DNA of 64,000 nucleotides from Parageobacillus sp. KH3-4 (GCF_022846435.1 NZ_AP025627.1:2390001-2454000), one strand, 5' to 3'; shown: positions 46,878-55,795, counted from the stretch's first letter. Numbers and translations are program-made. Notes: generated from the letters alone by a model not told the origin.

Positions 46878-47085
46878 ATGGAAAATAAACTATCTAAAGA
46901 GGAATTGATTGAACTTGTAAAAAAATATGCGATCCTAAATTATCTGATGAAGAGGTAAATATATCGATATTTTAGAAAAAAATGTGCCTCATCCAGTTCC
47001 AAGTGACCTAATCTTTTGGAATAAGGAAGAATTATCACCAGAGGAAATAGTAGAAACAGCCTTAAATTATAAAGATCGTAATTAA
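46878..47085 (+). pseudogene. Frameshifted colicin/pyocin-type DNase immunity protein
   Basis: Joining three frames gives MENKLSKEELIELVKKYA, DPKLSDEEVN, YIDILEKNVPHPVPSDLIF, then WNKEELSPEEIVETALNY and a stop. This is the 85-residue colicin E-type immunity family, whose hallmark is the HP-x-x-SDLIFWP segment. Two small frameshifts lie within about 40 bases near 46930-46970. It follows the HNH tip by 22 bases, exactly where the immunity gene should be. Loss of immunity together with loss of toxin is consistent. Confidence 0.75.
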
Positions 47086-47144
47086 CTGTGAAAATGATAT
47101 AACAGAATGTGACTTTTTAGAAGCAAAAGTAATCTAAATCAACC

Positions 47145-47186
47145 GGTGTCCCAAAAACGATCACTTTTGGGACACCCTCTTTTTTA
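47145..47186 (+). terminator. Terminator closing the toxin-immunity locus
   Basis: GGTGTCCCAAAA (47145-47156) pairs perfectly with TTTTGGGACACC (47165-47176), followed by CTCTTTTTT. Confidence 0.9.
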
Positions 47187-47500
47187 CTACACGTTATTCA
47201 GCGCCCTTCCGTGCAAGATCGAACCCAGTCTCAGCACTTGATAATCATGCCCGCGCATATGAAAGGGCGCACTGATTCCAAGTAGTGGTCTTCTGCTTTC
47301 CAGCAACCTATTTTTAAATTTTTCCGTGTTGTTCCTAATGCTTTCCTCTTCACGATTAAAGCATGTTTCCCTAGGATAATCCAAATAAACAACGTGATCA
47401 AAATTCCCGCCATTCATGGCGTTGAAGAAATACTCCCTCGATGATAACAACGCGCTCATGTGATGATAATGAGACTGTCTTTCTGAACTGCATATCAAGT
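47187..47500 (-). pseudogene. Remnant of a uridine-kinase-like P-loop kinase
   Basis: Minus-strand frames can be joined to HERVVIIEGVFLQRHEWREF, then FDHVVYLDYPRETCFNRE, EKFKNR and CWKAEDHYLESVRP. This is the middle and end of Bacillus uridine-kinase-like proteins (EGVFLQR, D-Y-P-R-E-T, K-x-R-Y-W-K-A-E-D). The P-loop part is missing and two frame breaks occur. It abuts the pucR stop. A lost pyrimidine salvage enzyme beside pyrimidine catabolism genes is a natural context. The call is by resemblance only. Confidence 0.5.
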
Positions 47501-49117
47501 TCAGCGCTGCAGATCATTTTGTACATATTGGGTCTCGTTATTTGGCATTAAATATTCGTATGCTTTGATCATAAATTCAATAGCTAACCGTTTTTCCGGA
47601 TTCATAAAATCGTCACCTAATAGTTTTTCTAATTTTTGAATGCGATGATAAAGCGTCTGTCTAACTACAAACAATCTTTTGGCTGTTTCTTTTTTCGAGC
47701 CGTTACATTCCAAATAAACCTTCAATGTTTCCATCAACTTTCCGTTATATTTTTTATCATGCTGAATAACAGGTTCTAAATATTCCATTACCACTTCATA
47801 CAAATCGCTACACTTATGAATAAGCGAAATAATTCGATATATATGTAAATCCTCATAAAAATTGCTGTTTGCCTTTTTGCCGAGTTGATTTTGGATTTTA
47901 ATGGTTTCTAAAGCAGTTCGATAACTTTTGTCCATATGAGAGAGGTTTTCTACGAATTTCCCGACTCCTATAAGGAATTTCGGCACTCTTTTTTTATTAA
48001 CAAAATCAGATTTCAGCAAATATTTAATCCCCATTTTCATACGATTTTTCCATGTCTTTATATCACGCTTATTCACCATAATAAATACAACGCTATTGCG
48101 AAAATCAACAGGAAATGTGGAGAATCCTTGTTGTTCAAAAATCGTCCGGCACAACAATTTGAAATAAGTAATGTCTAAGTTCAAGTATTGTTTTGATGAT
48201 TTAAATCGACAAATACTTACAAATCCACCTTTTGGTCTTAATTCTGTTTCATGATCTGTTAAATAATCGAAAATAGCTTCACTCGTATGCTCTCCTTCTA
48301 ACCAGTCCTTTAACCATTCATGTTCTTGCGCTCGCTTTTTTTCTTCTACATATAAATCCCGCAGTAAATGTTGGGCAAGAGCAGTAGCCGTTCGATCCAA
48401 AATAAGAAGATCAAATTCATTAATTTCTTTGTCGATGGAAACAATGGATAGTTCCGCATATTCATTACCGAGGATTCGAATGGATTGAGAGGCTATCTTT
48501 TGCTGTGGACGAAGTGCAGAATCAAACTGTTGCTGCTTTTCATTGGATCGCTTCACATATTTCGGTACTAACTCTACTTCCTTTCCATTGATCCGAAAAA
48601 TGACTTGATGGCCTAAATAATGATGCAGAAATTTTAAAATCTCATCATAATGATCAACCGACAACAATTTTTTGTTTAATTCTTGTGAATAAGACTCTAG
48701 ATTGGAGATGATTTGATAATGCTGATTAATTAAATAAGTGTGGATATCTTGAGTGATTTCGACGAATGGGACTTCTTTGAGAAAGAGAATGATAGGAAAT
48801 TGGTGTTCGTTCGCTAAGTCAATAACCTCTTGCGGAATGGAAGAAGCATAAGTTCCTATTTCAATGCATAATCCAGATGCATCGCATTCAATTAGCTGTC
48901 GCACAAAAGATATAAACAACGATTTGTTTTCCTTCCATCCCACTCCAGTGGATAAAATCAGTTCTTTTCCTTTCAATAGATTACTGATTTTGGTTACCTC
49001 CACGACGTGTACCCATTTTACCGTGCGATTCAACCCTTGGTGCCCAGCTGCAATTTGAATATGTTCAAAATGCTTCCTTTTTAAAACATCGAAAACCGTT
49101 AATTTGGAAGTTTTCAT
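47501..49117 (-). CDS. PucR-family transcriptional regulator
   Basis: The 538-residue protein has the N-terminal PucR domain (VFDVLKRKHFEHIQIAAG, GKELILSTGVGW), a GGDEF-like middle, and the C-terminal PucR HTH with YLECNGSKKETAKRLFVVRQ, then TLYHRIQKLEKLLG. PucR proteins control purine, pyrimidine or amino-acid breakdown genes in Firmicutes. It lies downstream of and in the same direction as hydA and preTA, so it probably regulates pyrimidine catabolism. AAAGGGGGG precedes its ATG. The effector is not known. Confidence 0.85.
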   Translation of the reverse strand: MKTSKLTVFDVLKRKHFEHIQIAAGHQGLNRTVKWVHVVEVTKISNLLKGKELILSTGVGWKENKSLFISFVRQLIECDASGLCIEIGTYASSIPQEVIDLANEHQFPIILFLKEVPFVEITQDIHTYLINQHYQIISNLESYSQELNKKLLSVDHYDEILKFLHHYLGHQVIFRINGKEVELVPKYVKRSNEKQQQFDSALRPQQKIASQSIRILGNEYAELSIVSIDKEINEFDLLILDRTATALAQHLLRDLYVEEKKRAQEHEWLKDWLEGEHTSEAIFDYLTDHETELRPKGGFVSICRFKSSKQYLNLDITYFKLLCRTIFEQQGFSTFPVDFRNSVVFIMVNKRDIKTWKNRMKMGIKYLLKSDFVNKKRVPKFLIGVGKFVENLSHMDKSYRTALETIKIQNQLGKKANSNFYEDLHIYRIISLIHKCSDLYEVVMEYLEPVIQHDKKYNGKLMETLKVYLECNGSKKETAKRLFVVRQTLYHRIQKLEKLLGDDFMNPEKRLAIEFMIKAYEYLMPNNETQYVQNDLQR

Positions 49118-49560
49118 ACACTTTTCTTCCCCCCTTTGCGCAACAAAGAATTTAAAAATATATCCGTTGTCTAAACAAAATTTACTTAAGAGTATTTATT
49201 TAAATTATAATATTTTGTTATGTTCGTTTAAATAATGGACCCTTAAAAGTATCTTTGTTTCTAATTAAATACCTTATGATTATGACTAAATAATCTTCTA
49301 GCGGTTAAACTAACTCCAGAATGCCACCAGCCGTCATACTTGCTGAAAAATGTGAAGCCCAGCATAATCGCCAACACTTTCTAAAAATCGTTTCGACTGT
49401 TTTGCAGCACTACTGTTGGTGAAAAATCATGATTTATATTTATATTCCTTCCTATTCCAATTCGTCCTAGCATCCTTTTTTAGAATGATTATATTGGAAA
49501 CCAAAAATATGTAACAAAATATGTAAGAATACTTTACGTATTTTTTAGATTAAAACTGAT
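49118..49560. other. Intergenic stretch upstream of pucR
   Basis: This AT-rich stretch has no gene. It should hold the pucR promoter on the minus strand. A short imperfect repeat (ATGTAAGAATACTTTACGTAT near 49520) is the only structure noted. Confidence 0.4.
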
Positions 49561-49564
49561 ACTA

Positions 49565-49755
49565 AAGTTGAATAAGAAGGGGCGAGGCTAACCCCCGAGC
49601 CTTTCTAGCGATAAGCGCTTGCTTCCTTCACTTAAGACTTTCACCCTATAGATAACGTCTAAGCAAGGGTATGGCAAAAGTGCAAAAAAACGCCGACTCA
49701 CCCCCACCGCCTACGCCTCTCCCAGAGGTGAAGGTCTTTTCGGCGCTTATGATAA
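49565..49755 (-). repeat. Structured element, possible IS200/IS605-type (PATE-like) remnant
   Basis: On the minus strand a TTTAT sequence is followed by CATAAGCGCCGAAAAG. A GC-rich fold is closed by GCCG and CGGC, ending at CGGCGTTTTTTT. About 100 bases later comes AGGCTCGGGGGTTAGCCTCG, followed by CCCC and TTATTCAAC. The GGGG/CCCC and AGGCT/AGCCT pairs interleave as a pseudoknot. A hairpin at each end, a TTTAT-type target and a TCAA-type end fit IS200/IS605 ends without tnpA or tnpB. A cis-acting RNA is the alternative. Confidence 0.35.
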
Positions 49756-49846
49756 AATTCCGCAGCTATTCTTTCTCCTTATTATTTTTTACCATTCAGA
49801 ATTTATGTTCAGCGCTTGAGGCAATTGCTCTTATTTATCAGTAAAA

Positions 49847-50080
49847 CTACTGTGTCTGTTTCATTTGACGGATTAATAGAGAGGAAAAATACTTACGAGC
49901 ATCCGCATTTTTAATATGCAATGTTTGTGTGGCGTCCTTTTTTCCTGAAGAGTCTGGCAGTTTTAATTCGAATTCGACGAAAGCCCCGCTTAAATTTTCT
50001 CTAACATTTTTGATATAGTATCCTTGTTGAATCAAACAGTCGATTTTATCTCTTTCTTCCAAAAACTCTTGATAAGACAT
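49847..50080 (-). CDS. Hypothetical protein, 77 residues
   Basis: A convincing small gene: GGGGGAGG lies at proper distance from the ATG. The product is charged and probably soluble (MSYQEFLEERDKIDCLIQQG, then VEFELKLPDSSGKKD). I do not recognise it. It lies downstream of hydA in the same direction, about 170 bases after it, and before pucR, so it may belong to the pyrimidine operon. Confidence 0.6.
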   Translation of the reverse strand: MSYQEFLEERDKIDCLIQQGYYIKNVRENLSGAFVEFELKLPDSSGKKDATQTLHIKNADARKYFSSLLIRQMKQTQ

Positions 50081-50251
50081 CTGATTACCTCCCCCGTTTT
50101 CTTAAAAATCATTTGCTTTCCTTTGCATTTCCGTCGAACTATGCGATTAAAAGCTTCCAAGCGATCATAATTTTTAAAGATTTACTATAATATTAAACTA
50201 GAATTCATGTTACATTTTTGTAGCCGTTTCAGGAGGCAAGAAAAGCGGTTT

Positions 50252-51670
50252 TTAAATTGTTAATTTCTCGTCCTGCTTGGAAAGCGTCAAAGTTCCGTAT
50301 TTTGCCCGTTTTAAATATTGCCCGTACCCTGGTTTTCCGACAAATTGTTTATCACGGACGACAAACTCGCCTCTAGATAGAACCGATACCGGTTCACCTG
50401 TTATTTTCATTCCTTCGAATGCATTGTAGTCAACGGCCATATGGTGTGTTTCAGCCGAAATCACCCGTTCGATATTCGGGTCAAAAATGACTAAATCCGC
50501 GTCAGAACCTACCGCGATTGTTCCTTTTTTCGGGAACAATCCAAACAATTTGGCAATTCTTGTCGACATAATGTCGACAAATTGATTTAACGTGATTCTT
50601 CCTTTCTTTACCCCTTCACTGAAAAGAATGCTAACGCGATCCTCAATCATCGGCCCGCCATTTGGAATTTTGGTAAAATCTCCTCTGCCAAGTTCTTTTT
50701 GTCCTTTAAAATCAAACGAACATTGGTCAGATCCCAACGTTTGCAGCTGGCCGTTTTTCAATGCATTCCACAATACCTCTTGATGCCATTTTTCACGAAG
50801 CGGAGGGGACCAAACATATTTCGCGCCTTCAAAATCAGGCTTTTCTAAATACGATTGGTCGAGAACAAGATATTGCGGACACGTTTCCCCCCATACATCC
50901 AACCCTTTATTGCGTGCTTCCGCAATTTTTTCAACCGCTTGCGCACATGTCACGTGAACAACGTAAAGTTGTGAACCGGCAAGCTCTGTTAATTGACAGG
51001 CGCGCCCGGTCGCTTCCCCTTCCAATTCTGGAGGCCGTGTTAATGCATGGTAAATCGGATCCGTATTCCCATCCGCGAGCGCTTTCTTCGTTAAATAATC
51101 AATCACATCCCCATTTTCCGCATGAACCATAACGAGCGCTCCAAGTTCTTTGGCAGCCACCAGCGTGCGGTATAACGTCCCATCATCTGCCTGAAATACG
51201 TTTTTATACGCCATAAACACTTTAAAGGATGTAATTCCTTCTTCTTCAATGACTTTCGGCAGCTCTTCCAATACTTCATCCGTAATCTCACTAATCATTA
51301 AATGAAAGCTGTAATCAATAACCGCTTTCCCCTTTGCTTTGTTGTGCCAAGTTTCGATCGCTTTTTTCAATGGTTCCCCTTTATTCGTTAAACAAAAGTC
51401 GATGATGGTCGTTGTCCCGCCAAATGCCGCCGCAATCGTTCCTGATTCGAAATCATCCTTTGTCACCGTGCCGCCAAACGGCATATCTAAATGCGTGTGC
51501 GGATCAATGCCGCCTGGAAATACGTAATATCCTTTCGCATCAATCACTTCGGCTCCTTTTTCCTCTAAATGTTGGCCAATCATCGCAATTTTCCCGTCTT
51601 TAATGAGCAAGTCCGCTTCATACGTATCCGTTGCCGTAACAATCGTTCCATTTTTTATAATTTTTTTCAT
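50252..51670 (-). CDS. hydA: Dihydropyrimidinase (D-hydantoinase)
   Basis: The 472-residue cyclic amidohydrolase opens dihydrouracil to N-carbamoyl-beta-alanine. The binuclear metal ligands are visible: GGIDPHTHLDMPFGG near residue 54, the carboxylated lysine in SFKVFMAYKNVF near residue 150, MVHAENGD, and YVVHVTCAQA. DQCSFDFKGQK is a substrate-loop region. A GGGGGATG site precedes the ATG. It follows preA by 31 bases, so it belongs to the preT-preA-hydA transcript. Length and motifs match thermostable Bacillus hydantoinases. Confidence 0.92.
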   Translation of the reverse strand: MKKIIKNGTIVTATDTYEADLLIKDGKIAMIGQHLEEKGAEVIDAKGYYVFPGGIDPHTHLDMPFGGTVTKDDFESGTIAAAFGGTTTIIDFCLTNKGEPLKKAIETWHNKAKGKAVIDYSFHLMISEITDEVLEELPKVIEEEGITSFKVFMAYKNVFQADDGTLYRTLVAAKELGALVMVHAENGDVIDYLTKKALADGNTDPIYHALTRPPELEGEATGRACQLTELAGSQLYVVHVTCAQAVEKIAEARNKGLDVWGETCPQYLVLDQSYLEKPDFEGAKYVWSPPLREKWHQEVLWNALKNGQLQTLGSDQCSFDFKGQKELGRGDFTKIPNGGPMIEDRVSILFSEGVKKGRITLNQFVDIMSTRIAKLFGLFPKKGTIAVGSDADLVIFDPNIERVISAETHHMAVDYNAFEGMKITGEPVSVLSRGEFVVRDKQFVGKPGYGQYLKRAKYGTLTLSKQDEKLTI

Positions 51671-51701
51671 TTATACATCCCCCTTTAATTTATGGAAAAG
51701 A

Positions 51702-52985
51702 TTATTTTACATCAACGCTACAGCTGCTAATTCCGCCAATGACTGCCTGACGCTCATTCCATGTCATCGGCGGATGTTCGCTTGGAATTTCGATCATCTC
51801 AATTGCGCCATCCACCGGACAGACGATCGAACATAAATTACACCCTACGCAATCTTCTTCGCGGACTTTTAAATACTCTTTTCCATTTTCAACCGTTAAA
51901 CGATCGATGCATTGATGAGAAGCATCTTCACAAGAGATATAACATTTATTACAATTAATGCAAACATCTGTATTAATGCGGGCCACCACTTTATAATTAA
52001 GATCGAGGTCCCCCCAATCGGAGTATTTATGCACTGCTCTCCCAACTATATCCTTAACGGAAGCAATTCCTTTTTCATCTAGGTAATGATTCAGTCCTTC
52101 TATCATATCTTCAATAATACGGAAGCCATGATGCATGACAGCCGTACATACTTGCACACCGGTTGCCCCCATAAGCATAAATTCCACTGCGTCCTTCCAG
52201 CTGGATATGCCGCCTATGCCGGAAATCGGCACATGAATCCGCGGATGGCGGGCACATTCGGCAACCATGTTCAAAGCGATTGGTTTAACCGCTGGACCGC
52301 AATAACCTCCATGTGCTCCTTTCCCCGCCACATGCGGAATAGTATTCCATGTGTCCAAGTCAACTCCCATTAGGCTATTGATCGTATTGATCATGCTGAT
52401 GGCATCGGCCCCGCCTTGGGCAGCCGCTTCGGCCGTCGCGGTGATATCTGTAATATTAGGAGTCAGCTTAACGATGACAGGCGTCTGCGCCACCTCTTTC
52501 ACCCAATATGTTTGCTTTTCCACAAGTTCAGGCACTTGCCCGGAAGCCGATCCCATTCCCCGTTCCGCCATCCCGTGCGGGCATCCAAAATTCAGTTCAA
52601 GCCCGTCTACACCCACATCCTCTACTCTTTTCACAATTTCATGCCATTTTTCCCTTTTTGGCTCGACCATAAGGGATGCCACGACAGCTCGGTCTGGAAA
52701 GCGCTTTTTTGTTTCATAAATTTCTTTCAAATTCACTTCAAGAGGACGGTCCGTAATCAACTCGATATTGTTAAAGCCCATCACACGTTGTCCATTAAAG
52801 CTCACAGCCGCAAACCGGGATGATACGTTTAAAATCGGTTCACCGAGCGTTTTCCAAACCGCTCCGCCCCAACCGGCCTCAAACGCTCTTTGCACTTGAT
52901 AACCGGAGTTGGTTGGAGGCGCAGAAGCGAGCCAAAATGGATTGGGAGACTTTATTCCTGCTAAATTAATGCTTAAATCTGCCAT
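51702..52985 (-). CDS. preA: NAD-dependent dihydropyrimidine dehydrogenase subunit PreA
   Basis: The 427-residue catalytic subunit reduces uracil or thymine. The FMN-binding dihydroorotate-dehydrogenase-like barrel runs to about residue 330 (SINLAGIKSPNPFWLASAPP, ELNFGCPHG with the catalytic Cys region, GIGGISSWKDAVEFM). Two [4Fe-4S] clusters follow in CINCNKCYISCED and CVGCNLCSIVCPV. AGAGGAGGG precedes the ATG. It follows preT by about 32 bases. PreT and PreA together correspond to mammalian dihydropyrimidine dehydrogenase split in two. Confidence 0.92.
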   Translation of the reverse strand: MADLSINLAGIKSPNPFWLASAPPTNSGYQVQRAFEAGWGGAVWKTLGEPILNVSSRFAAVSFNGQRVMGFNNIELITDRPLEVNLKEIYETKKRFPDRAVVASLMVEPKREKWHEIVKRVEDVGVDGLELNFGCPHGMAERGMGSASGQVPELVEKQTYWVKEVAQTPVIVKLTPNITDITATAEAAAQGGADAISMINTINSLMGVDLDTWNTIPHVAGKGAHGGYCGPAVKPIALNMVAECARHPRIHVPISGIGGISSWKDAVEFMLMGATGVQVCTAVMHHGFRIIEDMIEGLNHYLDEKGIASVKDIVGRAVHKYSDWGDLDLNYKVVARINTDVCINCNKCYISCEDASHQCIDRLTVENGKEYLKVREEDCVGCNLCSIVCPVDGAIEMIEIPSEHPPMTWNERQAVIGGISSCSVDVK

Positions 52986-53017
52986 TTTCTTGCCCTCCTC
53001 TGTTAAAAATGACGATA

Positions 53018-54373
53018 TCAGGCAGTTTCGCTCACTGTTTTTGTTAAATATTGATGTATCGCATAGGCTGCCTCTTTTCCTTGCTGCGCAGCGGTGACAA
53101 CCATCGCTTCTCCTTGTCCTTTCGCAAAAATGACATCACCACAGGCAAACACTTTTTGATTGGATGTTTGGTAGTTTTCCGGATTCACTTTCACAACACC
53201 ATCATCATGCTCTAATCCAAATTCCTGAATGAGATCAAGGTGCCGCGTCTGGCCGATTGCTTTAATAACGACATCGACTCGCATCGTAAACTCGGATCCT
53301 GCAATCGGAACAGGACGACGGCGTCCGTCTGCATCTGGTTCTCCTAACTGCATACGAATGCATTCGATATGGGTCACTTTTCCGTTTTCATCACCAATAA
53401 TCCGTTTCGGTGCAGTTAACCAGCGAAACTCGACGCCATCTTGCTTGGCAAACTCGTATTCAAAATCGTACGCTGTCATTTCCTCTTTTGTACGACGATA
53501 TAAAATTTTTACATTTTCCGCTCCCAAACGCACCGAACAAGTTGCGCCGTCAATCGCAGTGTTTCCGGCACCAATGACAACCACTCTTTTCCCGACGAGC
53601 TTGCCAGTCAATGGTTTTGTTTTCGTTTCTTTTACAAATTCAATGGCATCGTACACTCCGTCTAAGTCCTCCCCTTCAATGCCCAACCGCGGAACTCTTC
53701 CCATACCGACAGCCAAAACGACGGCATCGTAACGATCTAAAAGCTCCTTAGCGGAAATATCTTTTCCAACCCGCGTATTGGTGCGAATTTGTACCCCTAA
53801 ACTTTTGACTTGATTCACTTCCCAAAACGATATTTTCTGCGGAAGCCGAAAGGAAACGATGCCATACGTATTAAGCCCCCCTGCTTCTCTTTCCGCTTCA
53901 AAAATGGTGACTGTATATCCCATTCTGGCCAATTCTCTAGCGGCAGATAATCCCGCAGGACCACCGCCGACAACAGCCACTGTTTTTCCGTTTTTCTTTC
54001 CTGCCTGAAACAATACTTCTTCATTCTGAATGGCCCAATCTGTCGCATATCGTTGCAGCTTTCCAATCATGATCGGTTTTGTGGAATGGTTCAGAACACA
54101 AGCTCCTTCGCACAATTCCTCCGTCGGGCATACCCTTGCACAGCTGGCGCCGACGGGATTGGACAACATAATGGTTTTTGCTGATCCTTTTAAGTTTCCG
54201 GACGCAATTTTCTTGATAAAAGCCGGAATATCAATTCCTGTAGGACAAGCTTTAATACAAGGCGCATCATAACAATATAAACATCGGTTGGCTTCTTCTA
54301 TCGCTTCTCGATCAGTTAAACCCGGCTCCACTTCTTGGAAGTTCTTCTCTAAATCAGAGAGTGATCGATTCAT
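53018..54373 (-). CDS. preT: Dihydropyrimidine dehydrogenase subunit PreT (NADH-oxidising flavoprotein)
   Basis: The subunit resembles GltD. N-terminal cluster cysteines lie in CLYCYDAPCIKACPTG and CARVCPTEELCEGAC. FAD binds at VAVVGGGPAGLSAARELA and NADH at VVVIGAGNTAIDGATC. It passes electrons to PreA. I chose ATG 54373 (MNRSLSDLEK), with AAGGAGG nine bases upstream, over a TTG at 54382. A strong hairpin with a T run lies between it and the upstream amidohydrolase gene. Confidence 0.9.
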   Translation of the reverse strand: MNRSLSDLEKNFQEVEPGLTDREAIEEANRCLYCYDAPCIKACPTGIDIPAFIKKIASGNLKGSAKTIMLSNPVGASCARVCPTEELCEGACVLNHSTKPIMIGKLQRYATDWAIQNEEVLFQAGKKNGKTVAVVGGGPAGLSAARELARMGYTVTIFEAEREAGGLNTYGIVSFRLPQKISFWEVNQVKSLGVQIRTNTRVGKDISAKELLDRYDAVVLAVGMGRVPRLGIEGEDLDGVYDAIEFVKETKTKPLTGKLVGKRVVVIGAGNTAIDGATCSVRLGAENVKILYRRTKEEMTAYDFEYEFAKQDGVEFRWLTAPKRIIGDENGKVTHIECIRMQLGEPDADGRRRPVPIAGSEFTMRVDVVIKAIGQTRHLDLIQEFGLEHDDGVVKVNPENYQTSNQKVFACGDVIFAKGQGEAMVVTAAQQGKEAAYAIHQYLTKTVSETA

Positions 54374-54388
54374 CGCAAACAACCTCCT

Positions 54389-54431
54389 TCTTCTTAAAAA
54401 AAGGGAATAGAGTAAAACTCTAATCCCTTTT
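54389..54431 (-). terminator. Terminator between the beta-ureidopropionase gene and preT
   Basis: On the minus strand AAAAGGGATTAGAG pairs with CTCTATTCCCTTTT (one mismatch) across TTTTA and runs into T. It follows the beta-ureidopropionase stop by 6 bases. preTA-hydA may therefore depend on readthrough or on their own promoter. Confidence 0.75.
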
Positions 54432-54436
54432 AAGTT

Positions 54437-55327
54437 TTATGGCAGCAACGCTGTCATTTCATTGTAAGTTTCCGGGCGGCGGTCTCTATAAAACTGCCAC
54501 GTATCGCGAACTTCACGAATCAACTTTTTGTCCATCACACCGATGACGACCTCATCTTTGTCACGGCTTCCCATCGCAACAAAGTTGCCTCTCGGATCCA
54601 CTAAATAAGACTGCCCATAAAATTCTCCCATGTTCCATGGAGCTTCATATCCAACCCGGTTGATGGCGGCGACATAATATCCGTTTGCCACTGCATGGGC
54701 AGGCTGTTCCAGCTTCCACAAGTATTCGGAAAGACCAGCTACCGTCGCCGACGGGTTAAACACAATTTCAGCGCCTTTTAATCCTAAAATTCTTGCCCCT
54801 TCTGGGAAGTGGCGGTCATAACAAATGTAAACGCCTATTTTGGCAAATGCGGTATCAAATACCAGATATCCTAAATTCCCTGGTTTAAAATAAAATTTTT
54901 CCCAAAACCCATATCCTTCGTTGCCTACGCCAACATGCGGAATATGCTGTTTTCGATACTTTCCTAAGTATGTGCCGTCTGCGTCAATGACAGCGGCTGT
55001 ATTATAATAAGTAGCAATCCCCTCTCTTTCATAAATCGGCAGAATAATGACAACACCTAATTGCTTCGCCAGCTCTTGAAACCGTTTCGTCGTTGGCCCG
55101 TTTGGAATTTCTTCCGCGGCATCATACCATTTTGTATTTTGCTCCGCACAAAAATATGGACCGTAGAAAATTTCTTGCAAACAGATGATTTGCGCTCCCC
55201 GGTCTTTTGCCTCCTGCACCAGTTTTATATGTTTTTCAATCGCTTGTTCTTTATGGACTTCCACCGGCTCATCCCCGTGAACACCATGTGACGCTTGAAT
55301 AAGACCGATTGTTACTTGATCAGCCAT
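54437..55327 (-). CDS. Beta-ureidopropionase (N-carbamoyl-beta-alanine amidohydrolase), nitrilase superfamily
   Basis: This enzyme cuts N-carbamoyl-beta-alanine to beta-alanine, CO2 and ammonia. The nitrilase triad is visible: Glu in CLQEIFYGPYF, Lys in YRKQHIPHVG, Cys in IGVYICYDRHFPEG. I chose ATG 55327 (MADQVTIGLIQASHG) because GAGGG is at correct distance; a frame to 55378 adds 17 residues not typical of the family. It is the first gene of the minus-strand pyrimidine group and is divergent from the nucleobase permease. Related amidohydrolases acting on N-carbamoyl amino acids are the main alternative. Confidence 0.85.
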   Translation of the reverse strand: MADQVTIGLIQASHGVHGDEPVEVHKEQAIEKHIKLVQEAKDRGAQIICLQEIFYGPYFCAEQNTKWYDAAEEIPNGPTTKRFQELAKQLGVVIILPIYEREGIATYYNTAAVIDADGTYLGKYRKQHIPHVGVGNEGYGFWEKFYFKPGNLGYLVFDTAFAKIGVYICYDRHFPEGARILGLKGAEIVFNPSATVAGLSEYLWKLEQPAHAVANGYYVAAINRVGYEAPWNMGEFYGQSYLVDPRGNFVAMGSRDKDEVVIGVMDKKLIREVRDTWQFYRDRRPETYNEMTALLP

Positions 55328-55517
55328 CTCTCCATCCCTCGCTTTTCTATATTTTCTTTCATTTACCAAAAAGGACATGCTGATGATACAAAATGTAACC
55401 CATAATCCCCCCTTATCATTAATGAAAATCTATCCATAGATCTGAACTTTGAGAATATTCTACCTATTTTAGATAAGCTTTTCATTATACACTATGTTAA
55501 ATAATAGGAAAGATTTG

Positions 55518-55682
55518 TTTTTCATTATGTAAATTTGATGCTCTTACGACATCTTGATGCCAATTAGAATTTTTTAGCTTATATGATTACCTTTCGGACA
55601 CCTACTTAAAGAGAAACTGCATATTGATCACAAATAAATATGGCAATGTTAATTATATTTACATACTTTACATAATGAAAAA
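55518..55682. promoter_or_regulatory. Paired 16-bp inverted repeats in the divergent pyrimidine control region
   Basis: TTTTTCATTATGTAAA (55518-55533) and its exact reverse complement TTTACATAATGAAAAA (55667-55682) lie 133 bases apart between the divergent amidohydrolase and permease genes. Each sits towards one of the two genes. They look like two copies of one operator, perhaps for the PucR regulator. The regulator is inferred. Confidence 0.55.
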
Positions 55683-55795
55683 CATGCCTCCCTGCTTATT
55701 TAACAAAACGTATAATGAAAACATTATTTTTAATAATTAAAATATTTTTAAATTTATTTTTATACATTATTACTAAGTGGCGAGGGAGGATCTCG

